Of a DNA stretch of 64,000 nucleotides, positions 1 through 10,521 are shown piece by piece. The notes under the pieces were generated by a model. The model did not search any database and was not told the origin of the DNA. It saw only the letters and a program-made list of their open reading frames with translations. A program made the translations under genes and the position numbers. How positions within the stretch are numbered: position 1 is the stretch's first letter; each line of letters starts with the position of its first letter. Source of the DNA: Granulicatella elegans (lineage in GTDB: Bacteria; Bacillota; Bacilli; Lactobacillales; Aerococcaceae). The stretch is taken from contig NZ_CP085953.1 of assembly GCF_020735385.1 (NCBI RefSeq), positions 1,798,001 to 1,862,000 of the forward strand, written 5' to 3'.

Positions 1-803
1 TTACATTTCTTAATTAAAGCTTTTTGAACGATTGGAACTTCCTCTGCAGGAATTTCAACACCCATGTCTCCACGAGCAACCATTAAACCATCAGATAAAG
101 CTAAGATTTCGTCAATGTTGTCGATACCTTCTTGGTTTTCAATTTTAGGAATAATTTGAATATGAGTTGCATCGTATTCTTCTAATAAATCTCTGATTTC
201 TTGAACGTCTGATGCACGACGAACAAAACTTGCTGCGATATAGTCGATATCATTTTCAATACCGAAGATAATATCTGCTCTATCTTTTTCAGTGATTCCT
301 GGTAATTTAGTACTTACGCCTGGAACGTTAACACCTTTTTTGTTTTTAACAACACCGCTGTTATTTACAACTGTTACGATTTCGCCATTTGCATGGTCAA
401 TTTCAGTAACTGTTAAACCTACTAAACCATCATCGATTAAGATAGTAGATCCAACTTGAACATCGTTAATTAATTCTGGATAAGTAATAGAAATTTTTTC
501 TTTAGTTCCTAATACTTGTGTCATTGAAATACGTAATACATCTCCAGTGAAGAATTCTAATGCTCCACCTTCCATATCATGTGTACGAATTTCTGGTCCT
601 TTTGTATCTAATAAGATAGCAATCATTTTACCAGTTTCTTGACGTACTTTTTTAATATTGTTAATACGTGCTAAATGTTCTTCATGGTCTCCATGAGAGA
701 AGTTTAAACGTGAAACGTTCATCCCTGCTTCTACTAATGCTGTTAATTTTTCAATTGATTCACTTGCTGGTCCAATTGTACATACAATTTTAGTTTTTTT
801 CAT
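1..803 (-). CDS. pyk: Pyruvate kinase, N-terminal part (cut by window start)
   Basis: The first 267 codons of pyruvate kinase, which converts phosphoenolpyruvate and ADP to pyruvate and ATP in the last step of glycolysis. The visible protein starts [14 protein letters not shown], the family signature, followed by the NFSHG motif, the DTKGPEIRT motif before the B domain, and the PKIENQEG and [10 protein letters not shown] motifs of the active site. The frame is open to the window edge. An AAGGAG ribosome site lies nine bases before the ATG. It follows pfkA by 17 bases, so the two are probably co-transcribed, a common arrangement in Firmicutes. The C-terminal third is outside the window. Confidence 0.97.
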   Translation of the reverse strand, partial: MKKTKIVCTIGPASESIEKLTALVEAGMNVSRLNFSHGDHEEHLARINNIKKVRQETGKMIAILLDTKGPEIRTHDMEGGALEFFTGDVLRISMTQVLGTKEKISITYPELINDVQVGSTILIDDGLVGLTVTEIDHANGEIVTVVNNSGVVKNKKGVNVPGVSTKLPGITEKDRADIIFGIENDIDYIAASFVRRASDVQEIRDLLEEYDATHIQIIPKIENQEGIDNIDEILALSDGLMVARGDMGVEIPAEEVPIVQKALIKKC

Positions 804-820
804 AAAAAATTACTCCTTAA

Positions 821-1798
<978 letters not shown>

Positions 1799-1838
1799 TT
1801 AAAGTTAATTTTGGAACTCTTTTCCAATTTCTTTTCCT

Positions 1839-1867
1839 ATTTTACCACTTTTCTACAAAAATGTCTT
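1839..1867 (-). promoter_or_regulatory. Promoter of pfkA-pyk
   Basis: Read on the minus strand: -35 AAGACA (1862-1867), a 17-base spacer, then an extended -10, TGG followed by TAAAAT (1839-1844). It lies between the dnaE stop and pfkA, giving the glycolytic pair its own transcript. By eye only. Confidence 0.55.
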
Positions 1868-1876
1868 TTCTTTTCA

Positions 1877-4800
1877 TTAGCGAAAAGGTTTTCGTTTTAT
1901 AATTTTTACATTTTCTTCTCCGACAATATTAGAAATGGCTTTTAAAGTTTCAGCATCGACAACTATTCCAGAGTTAAAATTCATTTTTAGAACCTGATCT
2001 TTACTCTCGATGTATAAAAGAACGGTTGTGTCTCCTGGATTATTAATAATGACATTTCTAATTTGATCAAACACTTCTTTATTTTGTAGATCTTTTGTAA
2101 TTTTAATATAGCATTTTATCGAAGTTGCCTGCGCTAATCCTTCTACTTCAAATAAGCTTAACACTTGTTGAACTTGTACTTGCCATTTTGAATGCAGATT
2201 TTTTCTTGTTTTTCCTTTTAATAAGACTAATTGATTTTCTTCTAATGCGGAAAACACTATTGGATAAACTTCTGAAAATACAACAAATTCCATTTCACCC
2301 GTTTCATCTTGAATGGTTCCGAACGCCATGGGTTCACCTTTTTTTGTACGAGTCTTACGAATATTTTTTAGAATTCCTAAAACTGATACTTGTTTTGATT
2401 CATAAATCGATGAAATTCGATTCGCTTTTTGCTTTTTATATAATATTTCATAAGGTTCTGTTGGAAATGTTGATACAGGAAATCCTAATACCGCAATTTC
2501 TCGTTCAATTCTCTCAATAATATTACCGTCTTCTTCTTCGAAATATTTTGGATACATTTCTTCATTCAATTCTAAAGAGAGATTACTTCCATGGAACTTG
2601 ACGCTTTCAACAACAGCATCAATCGTAGCTCGTAATGTAGCACGATTTTTTCCTAATTCATCAAAAGCTCCTGCATCAATTAAAGCTTCCAACACTTCTT
2701 TTTTACAAAATCGTTTTCCAATTCTAAATGCAAAATCCATAAAGTCACTATATGGACCATTTTGTTTTCTTTGAGTAAGAATTTCTTGAATAAGATCCCT
2801 TCTTAATCCTTTAATGGCATTTAATCCAATAAAAATCCCATCTGCCGTTGCATGATATTCTTCTAAGCTTGTATTAATCGATGGATTTTTAATAACAATC
2901 CCTCTTTGTTTTGCTTCTATAAAGTAAGTTTGTAATTTTGGAGAACGATCTCCAACAAATCTTAAAATCGCCGTATAAAAAGCACGTGGATAATGTGTCT
3001 TAAAATAAGCTAATTGGTACGCCAATAAGGAATAGGCAAATGCGTGCGAACGGTTAAACCCGTAATTCGCAAAGCGCTCAATATATTGATACACTTCTGT
3101 TGCACTAGCTACATCGATGCCTTTTTCGATTGCTCCTTCGATAAAATGAGATTTTTCTTTTTCTATTACTTTACCGTCTTTTTTCCCAATAGCACGGCGT
3201 AAAATATCTGCTTGTCCTAATGTAAATCCAGCCATTTGAGATGTTACTTGCATAACTTGTTCTTGATAAACCATAACTCCGTATGTAGATTGAAGAATCG
3301 ACTCTAATATTGGATGTGGATATTTCACAACTTCTTGTCCATGCTTACGCTTAATAAAAGTATCAATTTGCTCCATTGGACCTGGTCGATATAATGCATT
3401 CACTGCAGCAATATCTTCTAAATTCGTTGGTTTAAGTTTCTTTAATACCCGGCGAATCCCATCTGATTCAAATTGGAATATTCCATTTGTATCAGCATTT
3501 TGGAATAATTCAAGAGTCTTCTCATCATCTAACGGGATTTCGTTTAAAATAATTTCTTGTTGATAAATTGATTTTGTTAATTCAATTGAATCATGTAAAA
3601 TCGATAAATTCGTTAACCCTAAAAAGTCCATTTTTAACAATCCAATTTGTTCCACATATTTCATCGTATATTGTGTAATTGGCAATTGTTGATCTTTATC
3701 CATTAAAGGAATTACTTCTGTTAGTGGTTTATCATATAACACTACTCCAGCAGCATGTGTGGATAAATGTCGTGGTAATCCTTCAATTCGACATGCCGTT
3801 TCAAAAATCAATTGATTTTTTGGACTTCTCGAAACTAATGCTTGTAAACTTTTTGACTGTTCATATGCACTTTTCAGATTAATCCCTAGCTGATTTGGAA
3901 CTGCCTTAGACCATTCTCCGGCTTGCACGGTTGTAACACCTAATACTCTACATACATCTCTTAGCGCTTGCTTACTTCCAAAAGTTCCAAAAGTCGCAAT
4001 TTGCGCAACATGATTTTCCCCATATTTTCTTCGTACATACGCTAATATGTCTTCTCTTCGATTATCTGGAAAATCTAAGTCAATATCGGGCATCGTATAT
4101 CGTTCTGGATTTAAGAACCGTTCAAATAATAATTGATACTCAATGGGGTCTAACTTTGTAATATTTAATAAATAGGAGACTAATGAACCTGCGGCAGAAC
4201 CACGTCCAGGGCCTGTTTGAATACCTGCTTCATGCGCATATTTCATAATATCCCATACAATCAGGAAATAATCGTCAAATCCCATTTGATGAATAATAGA
4301 TAATTCGTAATTTAGTCGAGATTGATACTCTTCATTCACTAATTCTTTGTCGTTTAAAGATTGCTGACAAATTTCTTTTAAATATTCTTGACTCGCTTTT
4401 CCTTCAAGAGTTTGGAATTTTGGAAGTAACAGTTTATGCTTTGGAAGTTCCCATTTCAACGAATCAACAAATTCTTTTAATTGATGAACTAACTTTCCTT
4501 CTAATAGAGTTGACCATTGTTGCGTCAAAGTCTTCTCATCTTGCAAATAATATTGCCCACTCACTTCTGCTTGAGTTGTACTAAGTGTTTCACCTTCTCC
4601 AATAGCTTTTAATACTCGATAACTAAAATCATCTTCTGCTTTTAAATAGAATATTTTAACAAAAGGAAGAAGTTTCATCGAAAAATCTTGTCCCCATTTT
4701 TCCAATTGTTCTAATGAAATTAGCAAAGGGCGGTTTGGTTCAATCCCTAAATAAATAGTTGAAAAATAATGCTCTTCAGCTTCAAACAACCATCGTTGAA

Positions 4801-5230
4801 AAGCCACTTCCCCATTCGAACATTCCAATGCCCATTCACTATTTTCTTGTGGGAAAACTAATTGTAAATGTTTGGAGCCTTCTTTCATTTTTTGTTCCAT
4901 GTCTTTTGTAACTACTTTGGATTTTTGATATTGAGTCGATAATTCGATTAAGGTTTGATATCCTATTTCATCTTTTGCATAGACAATCATGGATGATAAG
5001 ACTTCAGCATTTCTCCATTGCTTATATTGAAAAACACAACCAATAATTGGTTCGATATTCTGCTGACGACATAAATTATAAAATTCAATTGCGCCATGCA
5101 AGACACCTTCATCTGTTAAAGCTAACTTTTGATATCCTAACGATTTTGCAGTCATGACATATTTATATAAATCAATGGTGCTTTTCAATAAGCTATAGCC
5201 ACTAGTAACTTGTAAAATTGTAAATGTCAT
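1877..5230 (-). CDS. dnaE: DNA polymerase III alpha subunit, DnaE type
   Basis: Replicative polymerase of the DnaE3 type, which in Firmicutes extends primers before PolC takes over. Length 1117 aa is typical. The catalytic core has GPGRGSAAGS near residue 338 and PDIDLDF near 379, which carries two of the catalytic aspartates. Helix-hairpin-helix and OB-fold regions follow at the C-terminus. The N-terminal PHP domain is degenerate: where metal-binding relatives have HxH before SYSLLDS this one reads QVTSGYSLLKS, and TDHG is replaced by TDEG, so a PHP metal site is unlikely. Promoter and ribosome site AAAGGA precede the ATG. pfkA follows 90 bases downstream on the same strand. Confidence 0.96.
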   Translation of the reverse strand: MTFTILQVTSGYSLLKSTIDLYKYVMTAKSLGYQKLALTDEGVLHGAIEFYNLCRQQNIEPIIGCVFQYKQWRNAEVLSSMIVYAKDEIGYQTLIELSTQYQKSKVVTKDMEQKMKEGSKHLQLVFPQENSEWALECSNGEVAFQRWLFEAEEHYFSTIYLGIEPNRPLLISLEQLEKWGQDFSMKLLPFVKIFYLKAEDDFSYRVLKAIGEGETLSTTQAEVSGQYYLQDEKTLTQQWSTLLEGKLVHQLKEFVDSLKWELPKHKLLLPKFQTLEGKASQEYLKEICQQSLNDKELVNEEYQSRLNYELSIIHQMGFDDYFLIVWDIMKYAHEAGIQTGPGRGSAAGSLVSYLLNITKLDPIEYQLLFERFLNPERYTMPDIDLDFPDNRREDILAYVRRKYGENHVAQIATFGTFGSKQALRDVCRVLGVTTVQAGEWSKAVPNQLGINLKSAYEQSKSLQALVSRSPKNQLIFETACRIEGLPRHLSTHAAGVVLYDKPLTEVIPLMDKDQQLPITQYTMKYVEQIGLLKMDFLGLTNLSILHDSIELTKSIYQQEIILNEIPLDDEKTLELFQNADTNGIFQFESDGIRRVLKKLKPTNLEDIAAVNALYRPGPMEQIDTFIKRKHGQEVVKYPHPILESILQSTYGVMVYQEQVMQVTSQMAGFTLGQADILRRAIGKKDGKVIEKEKSHFIEGAIEKGIDVASATEVYQYIERFANYGFNRSHAFAYSLLAYQLAYFKTHYPRAFYTAILRFVGDRSPKLQTYFIEAKQRGIVIKNPSINTSLEEYHATADGIFIGLNAIKGLRRDLIQEILTQRKQNGPYSDFMDFAFRIGKRFCKKEVLEALIDAGAFDELGKNRATLRATIDAVVESVKFHGSNLSLELNEEMYPKYFEEEDGNIIERIEREIAVLGFPVSTFPTEPYEILYKKQKANRISSIYESKQVSVLGILKNIRKTRTKKGEPMAFGTIQDETGEMEFVVFSEVYPIVFSALEENQLVLLKGKTRKNLHSKWQVQVQQVLSLFEVEGLAQATSIKCYIKITKDLQNKEVFDQIRNVIINNPGDTTVLLYIESKDQVLKMNFNSGIVVDAETLKAISNIVGEENVKIIKRKPFR

Positions 5231-5261
5231 AATGATTCCTTTCTATCATTTCTTCTCATTC

Positions 5262-5291
5262 ATTATAACGGCTGAATAGAATTTTGTACAA
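5262..5291 (-). promoter_or_regulatory. Promoter of dnaE
   Basis: Minus strand: -35 TTGTAC (5286-5291), 18-base spacer, -10 TATAAT (5262-5267). This predicts a leader of about 25 bases. By eye only. Confidence 0.6.
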
Positions 5292-5345
5292 ATATTGTGG
5301 TGTTGTTTTTGATAAAAGGTTTCCTCAAACTTCAAGAAATTTTAC

Positions 5346-5374
5346 TTGTATGAATTAGTAGGATTGACTATAAT
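5346..5374 (+). promoter_or_regulatory. Promoter of the DUF2929-like gene
   Basis: A consensus -10 TATAAT at 5369-5374 lies 17 bases after a weak -35 (TTGTAT, 5346-5351). The -10 covers the ATG at 5373, which rules out that ATG and the upstream TTG as starts and points to the ATG at 5397. Confidence 0.5.
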
Positions 5375-5396
5375 GAAATTGAAAGAAGGTGTCGAA

Positions 5397-5591
5397 ATGA
5401 AATACCTCGTAACTTTTGTTTGGGGATTTATTTTAAGTCAAGTGACCTATTATTTAGGTTCTGCATTAGCTCAATCTCCATATAACTTTACAAATGCTGT
5501 AGTCGTTGGAGTATTAATTTCATGCGGAATTGTTTTAATCCAACATGTCTTCATGAAACCAACCAAAACAGCACCACAAACACATCAATAA
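5397..5591 (+). CDS. Small two-helix membrane protein, DUF2929/YjzD-like
   Basis: A 64-residue protein starting MKYLVTFVWGFILSQVTYYL, with two predicted membrane helices (about residues 3-20 and 29-48) and a short, polar, lysine-containing tail. The layout and the MKYLVTFVWG start resemble the DUF2929 (YjzD) family of Firmicutes; the function is unknown. Start chosen at 5397 because AAGGTG lies about seven bases upstream and upstream starts fall inside the promoter. Single-gene unit with its own promoter and a bidirectional terminator directly after the stop; divergent from dnaE. Confidence 0.7.
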   Translation: MKYLVTFVWGFILSQVTYYLGSALAQSPYNFTNAVVVGVLISCGIVLIQHVFMKPTKTAPQTHQ

Positions 5592-5620
5592 AAAAAGCAT
5601 CTCTTGGAGATGCTTTTTTT
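5591..5620. terminator. Bidirectional terminator
   Basis: Stem AGCATCTC / GAGATGCT with a short TTG loop, flanked by A7 and T7, so it can work on both strands. It ends the DUF2929-like gene. Confidence 0.85.
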
Positions 5621-5647
5621 ATTTTAAGAAATTACACAAAACCACTC

Positions 5648-5717
5648 ATAGTAGCTCAATAGCAGTGAGACTCGCTTCGCAAGGCTGCTTGCGTCCTAAG
5701 CTACTATAGATTAGTCT
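5648..5717. repeat. Interspersed gene-end element, copy 1
   Basis: Outer stem ATAGTAGCT (5648-5656) pairs with AGCTACTAT (5699-5707). Inside are GCAG paired with TTGC, the conserved internal loop TGAGA / GCTGC and an apical CTCGC / GCAAG helix, then the shared GCGTCC. The 3' arm (TTAGTCT) is worn compared with other copies. It lies 21 bases past the gnd stop codon. See the finding on the nine-copy family. Confidence 0.75.
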
Positions 5718-5737
5718 TATTTAAATATTTATTGTAA

Positions 5738-7171
5738 TTATTGTTCAATCTCACGTTCTTGCGCCCACTCAAAATGGAACACTCCAGATTTATCCACACG
5801 ATTATAAGTGTGAGCACCAAAGTAGTCACGTTGCGCTTGAATTAAGTTAGCTGGTAATACTTCTGAACGATATGAATCATAGTAAGCTAACGCACTTGAG
5901 AATGTTGGAACAGGAATTCCTGCTTGAACAGCTGTCACAACAACTTCACGAACAGCTTCTTGATAAGATTCTGTAACATATAAGAAGTATTTATCTAATA
6001 ATAAGTTTTTCAATTCTGGATCACGTTCAAAGGCATCTGTGATTTTTTGTAAGAATTGAGCACGAATAATACATCCAGCACGGAAAATTTTCGCAATTTC
6101 CCCATAATTTAAGTCCCAATCAAATTCTTCACTTGCCACACGCATTTGAGCGAATCCTTGCGCATAACTCATAATTTTAGAGAAATACAAACCTTTACGA
6201 ACTGATTCGATTAACGCTTGTTTTTCAGTATTTGATAATTCAGGAACTTTAATTGGAGATAATTCTTTACTAGCAATTTCACGTTCTTCTTTTAATGTAG
6301 AAATATAACGTGCAAATACAGATTCAGTAATTAACGGAAGTGGAACACCTAAGTCTAATGCACTTTGAGAAGTCCATTTACCTGTTCCTTTATTTCCAGC
6401 TGTATCCATAATCACTTCAACCATTGGCTTACCTGTTTCAGGATCTTTTTTCGTTAAAATATCTGCAGTAATTTCAATTAAGTAACTATCTAATTCACCA
6501 GTATTCCATGATTTGAATACTTCTGCAGTTTCTTCTACTGACAATCCACCTACACGGCGTAAAATATCATAACTTTCAGCGATTAATTGCATATCTCCAT
6601 ATTCGATACCATTATGAACCATTTTTACATAATGACCTGCTCCATTTGGACCAATATAAGTTACACATGGTGCACCATCATCTGCTTTCGCAGCAATTTC
6701 TTCTAAAATTGGTGCTACTAAATCGTACGCATCTTTTTGTCCACCTGGCATAATAGCAGGGCCTTTTAATGCTCCTTCTTCACCACCAGAAACTCCTGTA
6801 CCGATAAAGTTAATGCCCGAGTTAGCTAACATTTCATTACGACGCATTGTATCTTTGAAGAATGTATTGCCCCCATCAATTAAAATATCACCTTTATCTA
6901 AATGTGGTAATAAACTTTGAATAGTTTTATCTGTTGCTTCTCCAGCTTTAACCATTAATAAAATTCTTCTTGGTTTTTCTAATGAAGCTACAAATTCTTC
7001 CACTGTATAAGTTGGAACTAATTTTTTTTCTGGATGTAATGCAATCACCTCATCTGTTTTTGAAGATGAACGGTTAAAAATTGAAACCGAATAACCACGA
7101 CTTTCAATATTTAAAGCTAAATTACGACCCATTACTGCCATACCAACGACACCAATTTGTTGTTTTGACAT
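5738..7171 (-). CDS. gnd: 6-phosphogluconate dehydrogenase (decarboxylating)
   Basis: Oxidises 6-phosphogluconate with NADP+ to ribulose 5-phosphate and CO2 in the oxidative pentose phosphate pathway. At 477 aa it is full length. The N-terminal Rossmann fold has [16 protein letters not shown] with NRSSSKTDE after the second strand. The substrate motif [21 protein letters not shown] is followed by [14 protein letters not shown], with catalytic Lys and Asn, and [16 protein letters not shown] lies before the ATG, and an extended -10 (TGG TATGAT) is visible near 7210-7218. Apparently monocistronic; a gene-end repeat follows its stop. Confidence 0.97.
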   Translation of the reverse strand: MSKQQIGVVGMAVMGRNLALNIESRGYSVSIFNRSSSKTDEVIALHPEKKLVPTYTVEEFVASLEKPRRILLMVKAGEATDKTIQSLLPHLDKGDILIDGGNTFFKDTMRRNEMLANSGINFIGTGVSGGEEGALKGPAIMPGGQKDAYDLVAPILEEIAAKADDGAPCVTYIGPNGAGHYVKMVHNGIEYGDMQLIAESYDILRRVGGLSVEETAEVFKSWNTGELDSYLIEITADILTKKDPETGKPMVEVIMDTAGNKGTGKWTSQSALDLGVPLPLITESVFARYISTLKEEREIASKELSPIKVPELSNTEKQALIESVRKGLYFSKIMSYAQGFAQMRVASEEFDWDLNYGEIAKIFRAGCIIRAQFLQKITDAFERDPELKNLLLDKYFLYVTESYQEAVREVVVTAVQAGIPVPTFSSALAYYDSYRSEVLPANLIQAQRDYFGAHTYNRVDKSGVFHFEWAQEREIEQ

Positions 7172-7265
7172 TTAAAATTCCTCCAATTTTCAATTTAATT
7201 TACTTACACATCATACCAAAATTTGTAATTTTAGGAAAGCTATTTGCATTTAAAGAAAATTTTCA

Positions 7266-7296
7266 TTGACAATACTACTTGAGTATTTCTTACAAT
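7266..7296 (+). promoter_or_regulatory. Possible promoter of the DUF4044-like gene
   Basis: TTGACA (7266-7271) and TACAAT (7291-7296), separated by a long 19-base spacer. An alternative pair, TTGAGT/TAAACT with 17 bases, lies slightly downstream, so the exact promoter is uncertain. Confidence 0.4.
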
Positions 7297-7338
7297 TCAT
7301 GTAAACTAACAATGATTTTAATTAAAGGAGAGATATTA

Positions 7339-7482
7339 GTGTCAAGAAAACCAAGTAAAAAACAAAAACGTAATCTTTCAACAATGGAAAAAATCACTCG
7401 TGTTGTTGTATGGTTTATGTTATTAGCAACATTAGGTGTAATTGTATTCCAATTTGCAATAACTGTTATGAATTATAAATAG
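7339..7482 (+). CDS. Small DUF4044-like membrane protein
   Basis: A 47-residue protein: a basic N-terminus rich in Lys and Arg (SRKPSKKQKRN), then one hydrophobic helix at about residues 21-43. This architecture matches DUF4044, a short protein family of Lactobacillales with unknown role. The GTG at 7339 is chosen because AAAGGAGAG lies a proper distance upstream; longer starts have no ribosome site. Its own terminator is not visible: the IS1182-type element begins four bases after its stop, and the transposase frame runs into the last codons of this gene from the opposite strand. Confidence 0.65.
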   Translation: MSRKPSKKQKRNLSTMEKITRVVVWFMLLATLGVIVFQFAITVMNYK

Positions 7483-9184
7483 TAAAAAGAGGCTGGGCAA
7501 AAAGTCTCAAAAATAGAAGAAAGCACGTCCCGATTTTGACTGAAATCAAAATTAGGACGTGCTTTTTAATAAATTCAGTAAAATCAAGGGGGATAAACCA
7601 CCCTTGATTCATATTATTTAAGATATATTTCCTTAATCTCTGCAAATTCATCCCTAAAAAGAGCAGACCAATGTCATTATGAACTGCATTTTTACCTCTA
7701 ACATGAGTTCTGCGCATGCCAAAATTGCGCTTCATTTGACCGAAAACTGGCTCAACTTCAATTTTTCGTTGAGCATATATACTACTTCCACGGTCACTAT
7801 GTAACGCTTCTTTAATCGTTTCTTTATAAGATTCCCAAACTTGGTTTACACGGATTTGACGTTGTTGTCCAGTAGGAGTTTTCGCTAATTCATCCAATGC
7901 TTCTGTTTCTTGAATTGAATCTGTCTCATACACTTTAAATCTACGAGTAAATCCATTCTTATCGTTTCTTGTTGAATAATATTTAAAACTAAATTTTACA
8001 CCTAAATGATCAATATAATAATCTTCCTCTTCATTGTAATACCAATTTTGTCTATTAGATGGATCATTTTTAAATTTCTTCGTTTGTTCTTTTTCGTACA
8101 TTGTGTAAGGAATCAAAGGTGTCTTTTCATACTCTTCAAGAATCAATTGATAGTTTTCTTCACTACCGTATCCAGCATCCGCAATAATAATAGAAAATTT
8201 GTCTAATAGTTTAAATGAATTTAAAAATGGTTTAAGAGTACGCATATCTGTAGGATTAGGAAATACATCAAAACCTAAAACATATTGATGATTCGTTGCG
8301 ATTTGAAGATTATAGCCAGGTTTTAATTCTCGATTTTTCATGGCATCTTCTTTCATACACATAAAAGTAGCATCGTTATCTGTTTTAGAATAACTATTCC
8401 GGTTATCAAATGTTTCCTTAGCTATCGTATATTTTTCTTTACGAGGCAGAAAATCTTTTTCAAGTTGACGTTTAAAAGAATTTAACAAGCGTTTTTTCTG
8501 TTTGTTTTTAGAACCACCAACAATATGTTTAGGTTCTTCTTCAATGAGTTCTTCTAACTGTTCTAGAGAGTTATTAGTAGCTTCAATCATGGCATGAACA
8601 CCATATTCAGTAATTTTTTCTTCTTCTGATAAAGCAATATTCACTTGATTTTGAATTAATTGATCATATAATGTACTAATTTTTTCATTTAAAGCTTCAT
8701 CATATCTTTCAATAGCTTTACGCCATACAAATGAATAACGATTGGCATCTGCTTGAACTTTTGTACCATCAATAAATAAACTATCTGAATCAATAATATG
8801 ATAGTGTTGGAGTAATAAAGTAAAGTATACGAAAATGTTTTTAATGATAGAGGAAAACTGTTCATTACTTCTAAAATTATTAATAACATGGTAACAGACA
8901 TAAGTTTGTTGAGAAAGCCACTGCATCGGAATATTTTCTTCATTTAATTGAACAATTTTTCTACCACTATACGTAGAACGAGTATAAGCGAAGAGAATCA
9001 TTTTTAATAACATACGAGGATGATGAGCAGGTCTACCCATTTTTGATGTTGTATTAGGAAAGATAATAGAATCTGGAATAGAATCTACAAACTGATTAAT
9101 AAATTGAGCAATGTGGTTTTTAGGGACGGTTAATGTAAAATTTAGTTCTAAAGTATCTGTTGGTGTGGTATAATTTTTGTACAT
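7466..9184 (-). CDS. IS1182-family DDE transposase
   Basis: A 572-residue transposase. The N-terminal DUF772-type region (GRPAHHPRMLLKMILFAY) precedes the DDE core, with DSDSLFIDGTKVQADANRYSF near residue 140 and a later ADAGYGSEENY segment. The C-terminus has VEPVFGQMKRNFGMRRTHVRG, carrying the catalytic Glu, as in IS1182/IS5-group enzymes. Start at 9184: AAAGGGTG lies about eight bases upstream. Unusually, there is no stop codon inside the element. The frame runs through the terminator hairpin and the terminal repeat and stops at a TAA supplied by flanking DNA, so the last residues are encoded by the target. The visible part of a second copy is effectively identical. Confidence 0.9.
   Translation of the reverse strand: MYKNYTTPTDTLELNFTLTVPKNHIAQFINQFVDSIPDSIIFPNTTSKMGRPAHHPRMLLKMILFAYTRSTYSGRKIVQLNEENIPMQWLSQQTYVCYHVINNFRSNEQFSSIIKNIFVYFTLLLQHYHIIDSDSLFIDGTKVQADANRYSFVWRKAIERYDEALNEKISTLYDQLIQNQVNIALSEEEKITEYGVHAMIEATNNSLEQLEELIEEEPKHIVGGSKNKQKKRLLNSFKRQLEKDFLPRKEKYTIAKETFDNRNSYSKTDNDATFMCMKEDAMKNRELKPGYNLQIATNHQYVLGFDVFPNPTDMRTLKPFLNSFKLLDKFSIIIADAGYGSEENYQLILEEYEKTPLIPYTMYEKEQTKKFKNDPSNRQNWYYNEEEDYYIDHLGVKFSFKYYSTRNDKNGFTRRFKVYETDSIQETEALDELAKTPTGQQRQIRVNQVWESYKETIKEALHSDRGSSIYAQRKIEVEPVFGQMKRNFGMRRTHVRGKNAVHNDIGLLFLGMNLQRLRKYILNNMNQGWFIPLDFTEFIKKHVLILISVKIGTCFLLFLRLFAQPLFTIYNS
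7520..7567. terminator. Transposase-end hairpin of the IS
   Basis: Stem AAAGCACGTCC / GGACGTGCTTT with an inner stem around a short loop, flanked by T and A runs. It terminates the transposase message from inside and blocks transcription entering from the left flank. Confidence 0.75.
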
Positions 9185-9246
9185 AGGAGTCACCCTTTCT
9201 TATTTTATTTCATTCAAACTTATTATAACAGAGGTAGACTCCTATG
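9182..9246 (-). promoter_or_regulatory. IS promoter flanked by fold-back arms that cover the transposase start
   Basis: Arms at 9182-9191 and 9237-9246 are perfect 10-base inverted repeats (GACTCCTATG / CATAGGAGTC). The downstream arm contains the transposase ATG. Between them lies an extended -10 (TGT then TATAAT; -10 at 9222-9227). A transcript begun at this promoter lacks the upstream arm. A read-through transcript from metK side would carry both arms and could hide the start codon. Confidence 0.6.
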
Positions 9247-9264
9247 TTTAATTTATAAGACTAA

Positions 9265-9305
9265 AAAGCACTATAAAATCCTGTTTCAGAATTTTATAGT
9301 GCTTT
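9265..9305. terminator. Inner-end hairpin upstream of the transposase
   Basis: Fifteen-base stem, AAAGCACTATAAAAT pairing with ATTTTATAGTGCTTT, lying between the right terminal repeat and the transposase promoter. It probably stops outside transcription from entering the element, and may also terminate metK transcripts. Confidence 0.7.
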
Positions 9306-9347
9306 CTTCTATTTTTGAGACTTTTTGCCCAGCCTCTTTTTCTTTCG

Positions 9348-10517
9348 TTAAAATTCAGCTTTTAAAGCTTCTACTTTATCTAATTGTTCCCATGGTAAAT
9401 CTACATCTTTACGTCCAAAATGTCCGTAAGCAGCAGTTTGTTGGTAAATTGGTCTACGTAATTGTAATGTTTCAATAATTCCTTTTGGAGTTAACTTGAA
9501 TACTTTACGAATCGCGGCAATTAGTTTTTCTTCTGAAACATGATTTGTTCCAAAAGTATCCACAGAAATCGATACTGGTTGAGCTACCCCAATTGCATAA
9601 GCTAATTGGATTTCACATTTATCTGCTAAACCTGCAGCTACTACGTTTTTAGCAATATAACGAGCAGCATAACTTGCTGAACGGTCTACTTTAGTAGCAT
9701 CCTTTCCAGAGAAGGCTCCTCCACCATGACGAGCATATCCACCGTAAGTATCTACGATAATTTTACGTCCTGTTAATCCAGAATCTCCAACCGGTCCACC
9801 GATTACAAATTTTCCTGTTGGATTAATGAAGTAACGTGTCTCATCATCTAATAATTCACTTGGTACAACAGGTTTAACAACATATTCTAAAACATCACGA
9901 TGAATTTGTTCTTGAGAAATTTCTTCATCATGTTGTGTACTAACAACAATCGTATCAATACGTTTTACTTTATGATCAGTAGTGTACTCAACAGTTACTT
10001 GAACTTTGCCGTCTGGGCCTAAGTAATCTAATTGTTTTTCTTTACGAACTTTTGCTAATTGATAAGCTAATTGATGACTTAGATAAATTGGCATTGGCAA
10101 GTAAGTATCTGTTTCATTAGTAGCAAAACCAAACATTAACCCTTGGTCTCCTGCACCAAACTCTTCTTGTTGTCCACGAGTTTCTAAAGCATCATTAACC
10201 CCCATTGCGATATCTGGTGATTGCTTATCTAAAGAAACCATTACAGCAATGCTATCCGCATCATAGCCATACTTACGATCAGCATAACCAATGTTGCGAA
10301 TCGTATCTCTAGCAATTTGTTGATAATCGACTGTAGCGGTTGTTGTAATTTCACCAACTAATATGACTAAACCTGTATTAACGACTGTTTCGCAGGCAAC
10401 ACGAGCGGTTGGATCTTGTGCTAAAATAGCATCTAATACTCCATCACTAATTTGGTCTGCGATTTTATCGGGATGTCCTTCTGTAACTGACTCCGATGTA
10501 AATAAAATTTTTTCCAT
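9348..10517 (-). CDS. metK: S-adenosylmethionine synthetase
   Basis: Makes S-adenosylmethionine from methionine and ATP. The 389-residue protein has the expected start [20 protein letters not shown], the [12 protein letters not shown] motif, the [18 protein letters not shown]-type phosphate loop (here with SASY) and a full-length C-terminal domain ending before EAL. Start taken at 10517, six bases after GGGGG; a longer upstream frame runs into the riboswitch and is not used. Expression is expected to be shut off by SAM through the SMK-box leader. The IS1182-type element ends nine bases past its stop codon, and may have displaced its native terminator. Confidence 0.97.
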   Translation of the reverse strand: MEKILFTSESVTEGHPDKIADQISDGVLDAILAQDPTARVACETVVNTGLVILVGEITTTATVDYQQIARDTIRNIGYADRKYGYDADSIAVMVSLDKQSPDIAMGVNDALETRGQQEEFGAGDQGLMFGFATNETDTYLPMPIYLSHQLAYQLAKVRKEKQLDYLGPDGKVQVTVEYTTDHKVKRIDTIVVSTQHDEEISQEQIHRDVLEYVVKPVVPSELLDDETRYFINPTGKFVIGGPVGDSGLTGRKIIVDTYGGYARHGGGAFSGKDATKVDRSASYAARYIAKNVVAAGLADKCEIQLAYAIGVAQPVSISVDTFGTNHVSEEKLIAAIRKVFKLTPKGIIETLQLRRPIYQQTAAYGHFGRKDVDLPWEQLDKVEALKAEF

Positions 10518-10521
10518 TGTT

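Larger units (their letters stand above)
7486..9339. mobile_element. Intact IS1182-type insertion sequence, copy 1
   Basis: About 1.85 kb bounded by near-perfect terminal inverted repeats. The 43 bases at 7484-7526 are the exact reverse complement of 9299-9341, including flanking A/T bases; the tip begins AAAGAGGCTGGGC. It contains one transposase gene and a hairpin just inside each end. No clear target-site duplication is seen. It sits between the DUF4044-like gene and metK. A second copy in the opposite orientation starts at 62295. Confidence 0.93.

Noticed and set aside
8689-8943. 84-residue frame inside the IS on one strand (also at 62691-62945)
   Set aside because: It is an alternate frame of the transposase gene on the same strand, with no ribosome site; it recurs only because the IS copies are identical.
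7484-9341. Target-site duplication of the IS
   Set aside because: Flanks TAGTAA and TTCTTTCG share no convincing direct repeat.
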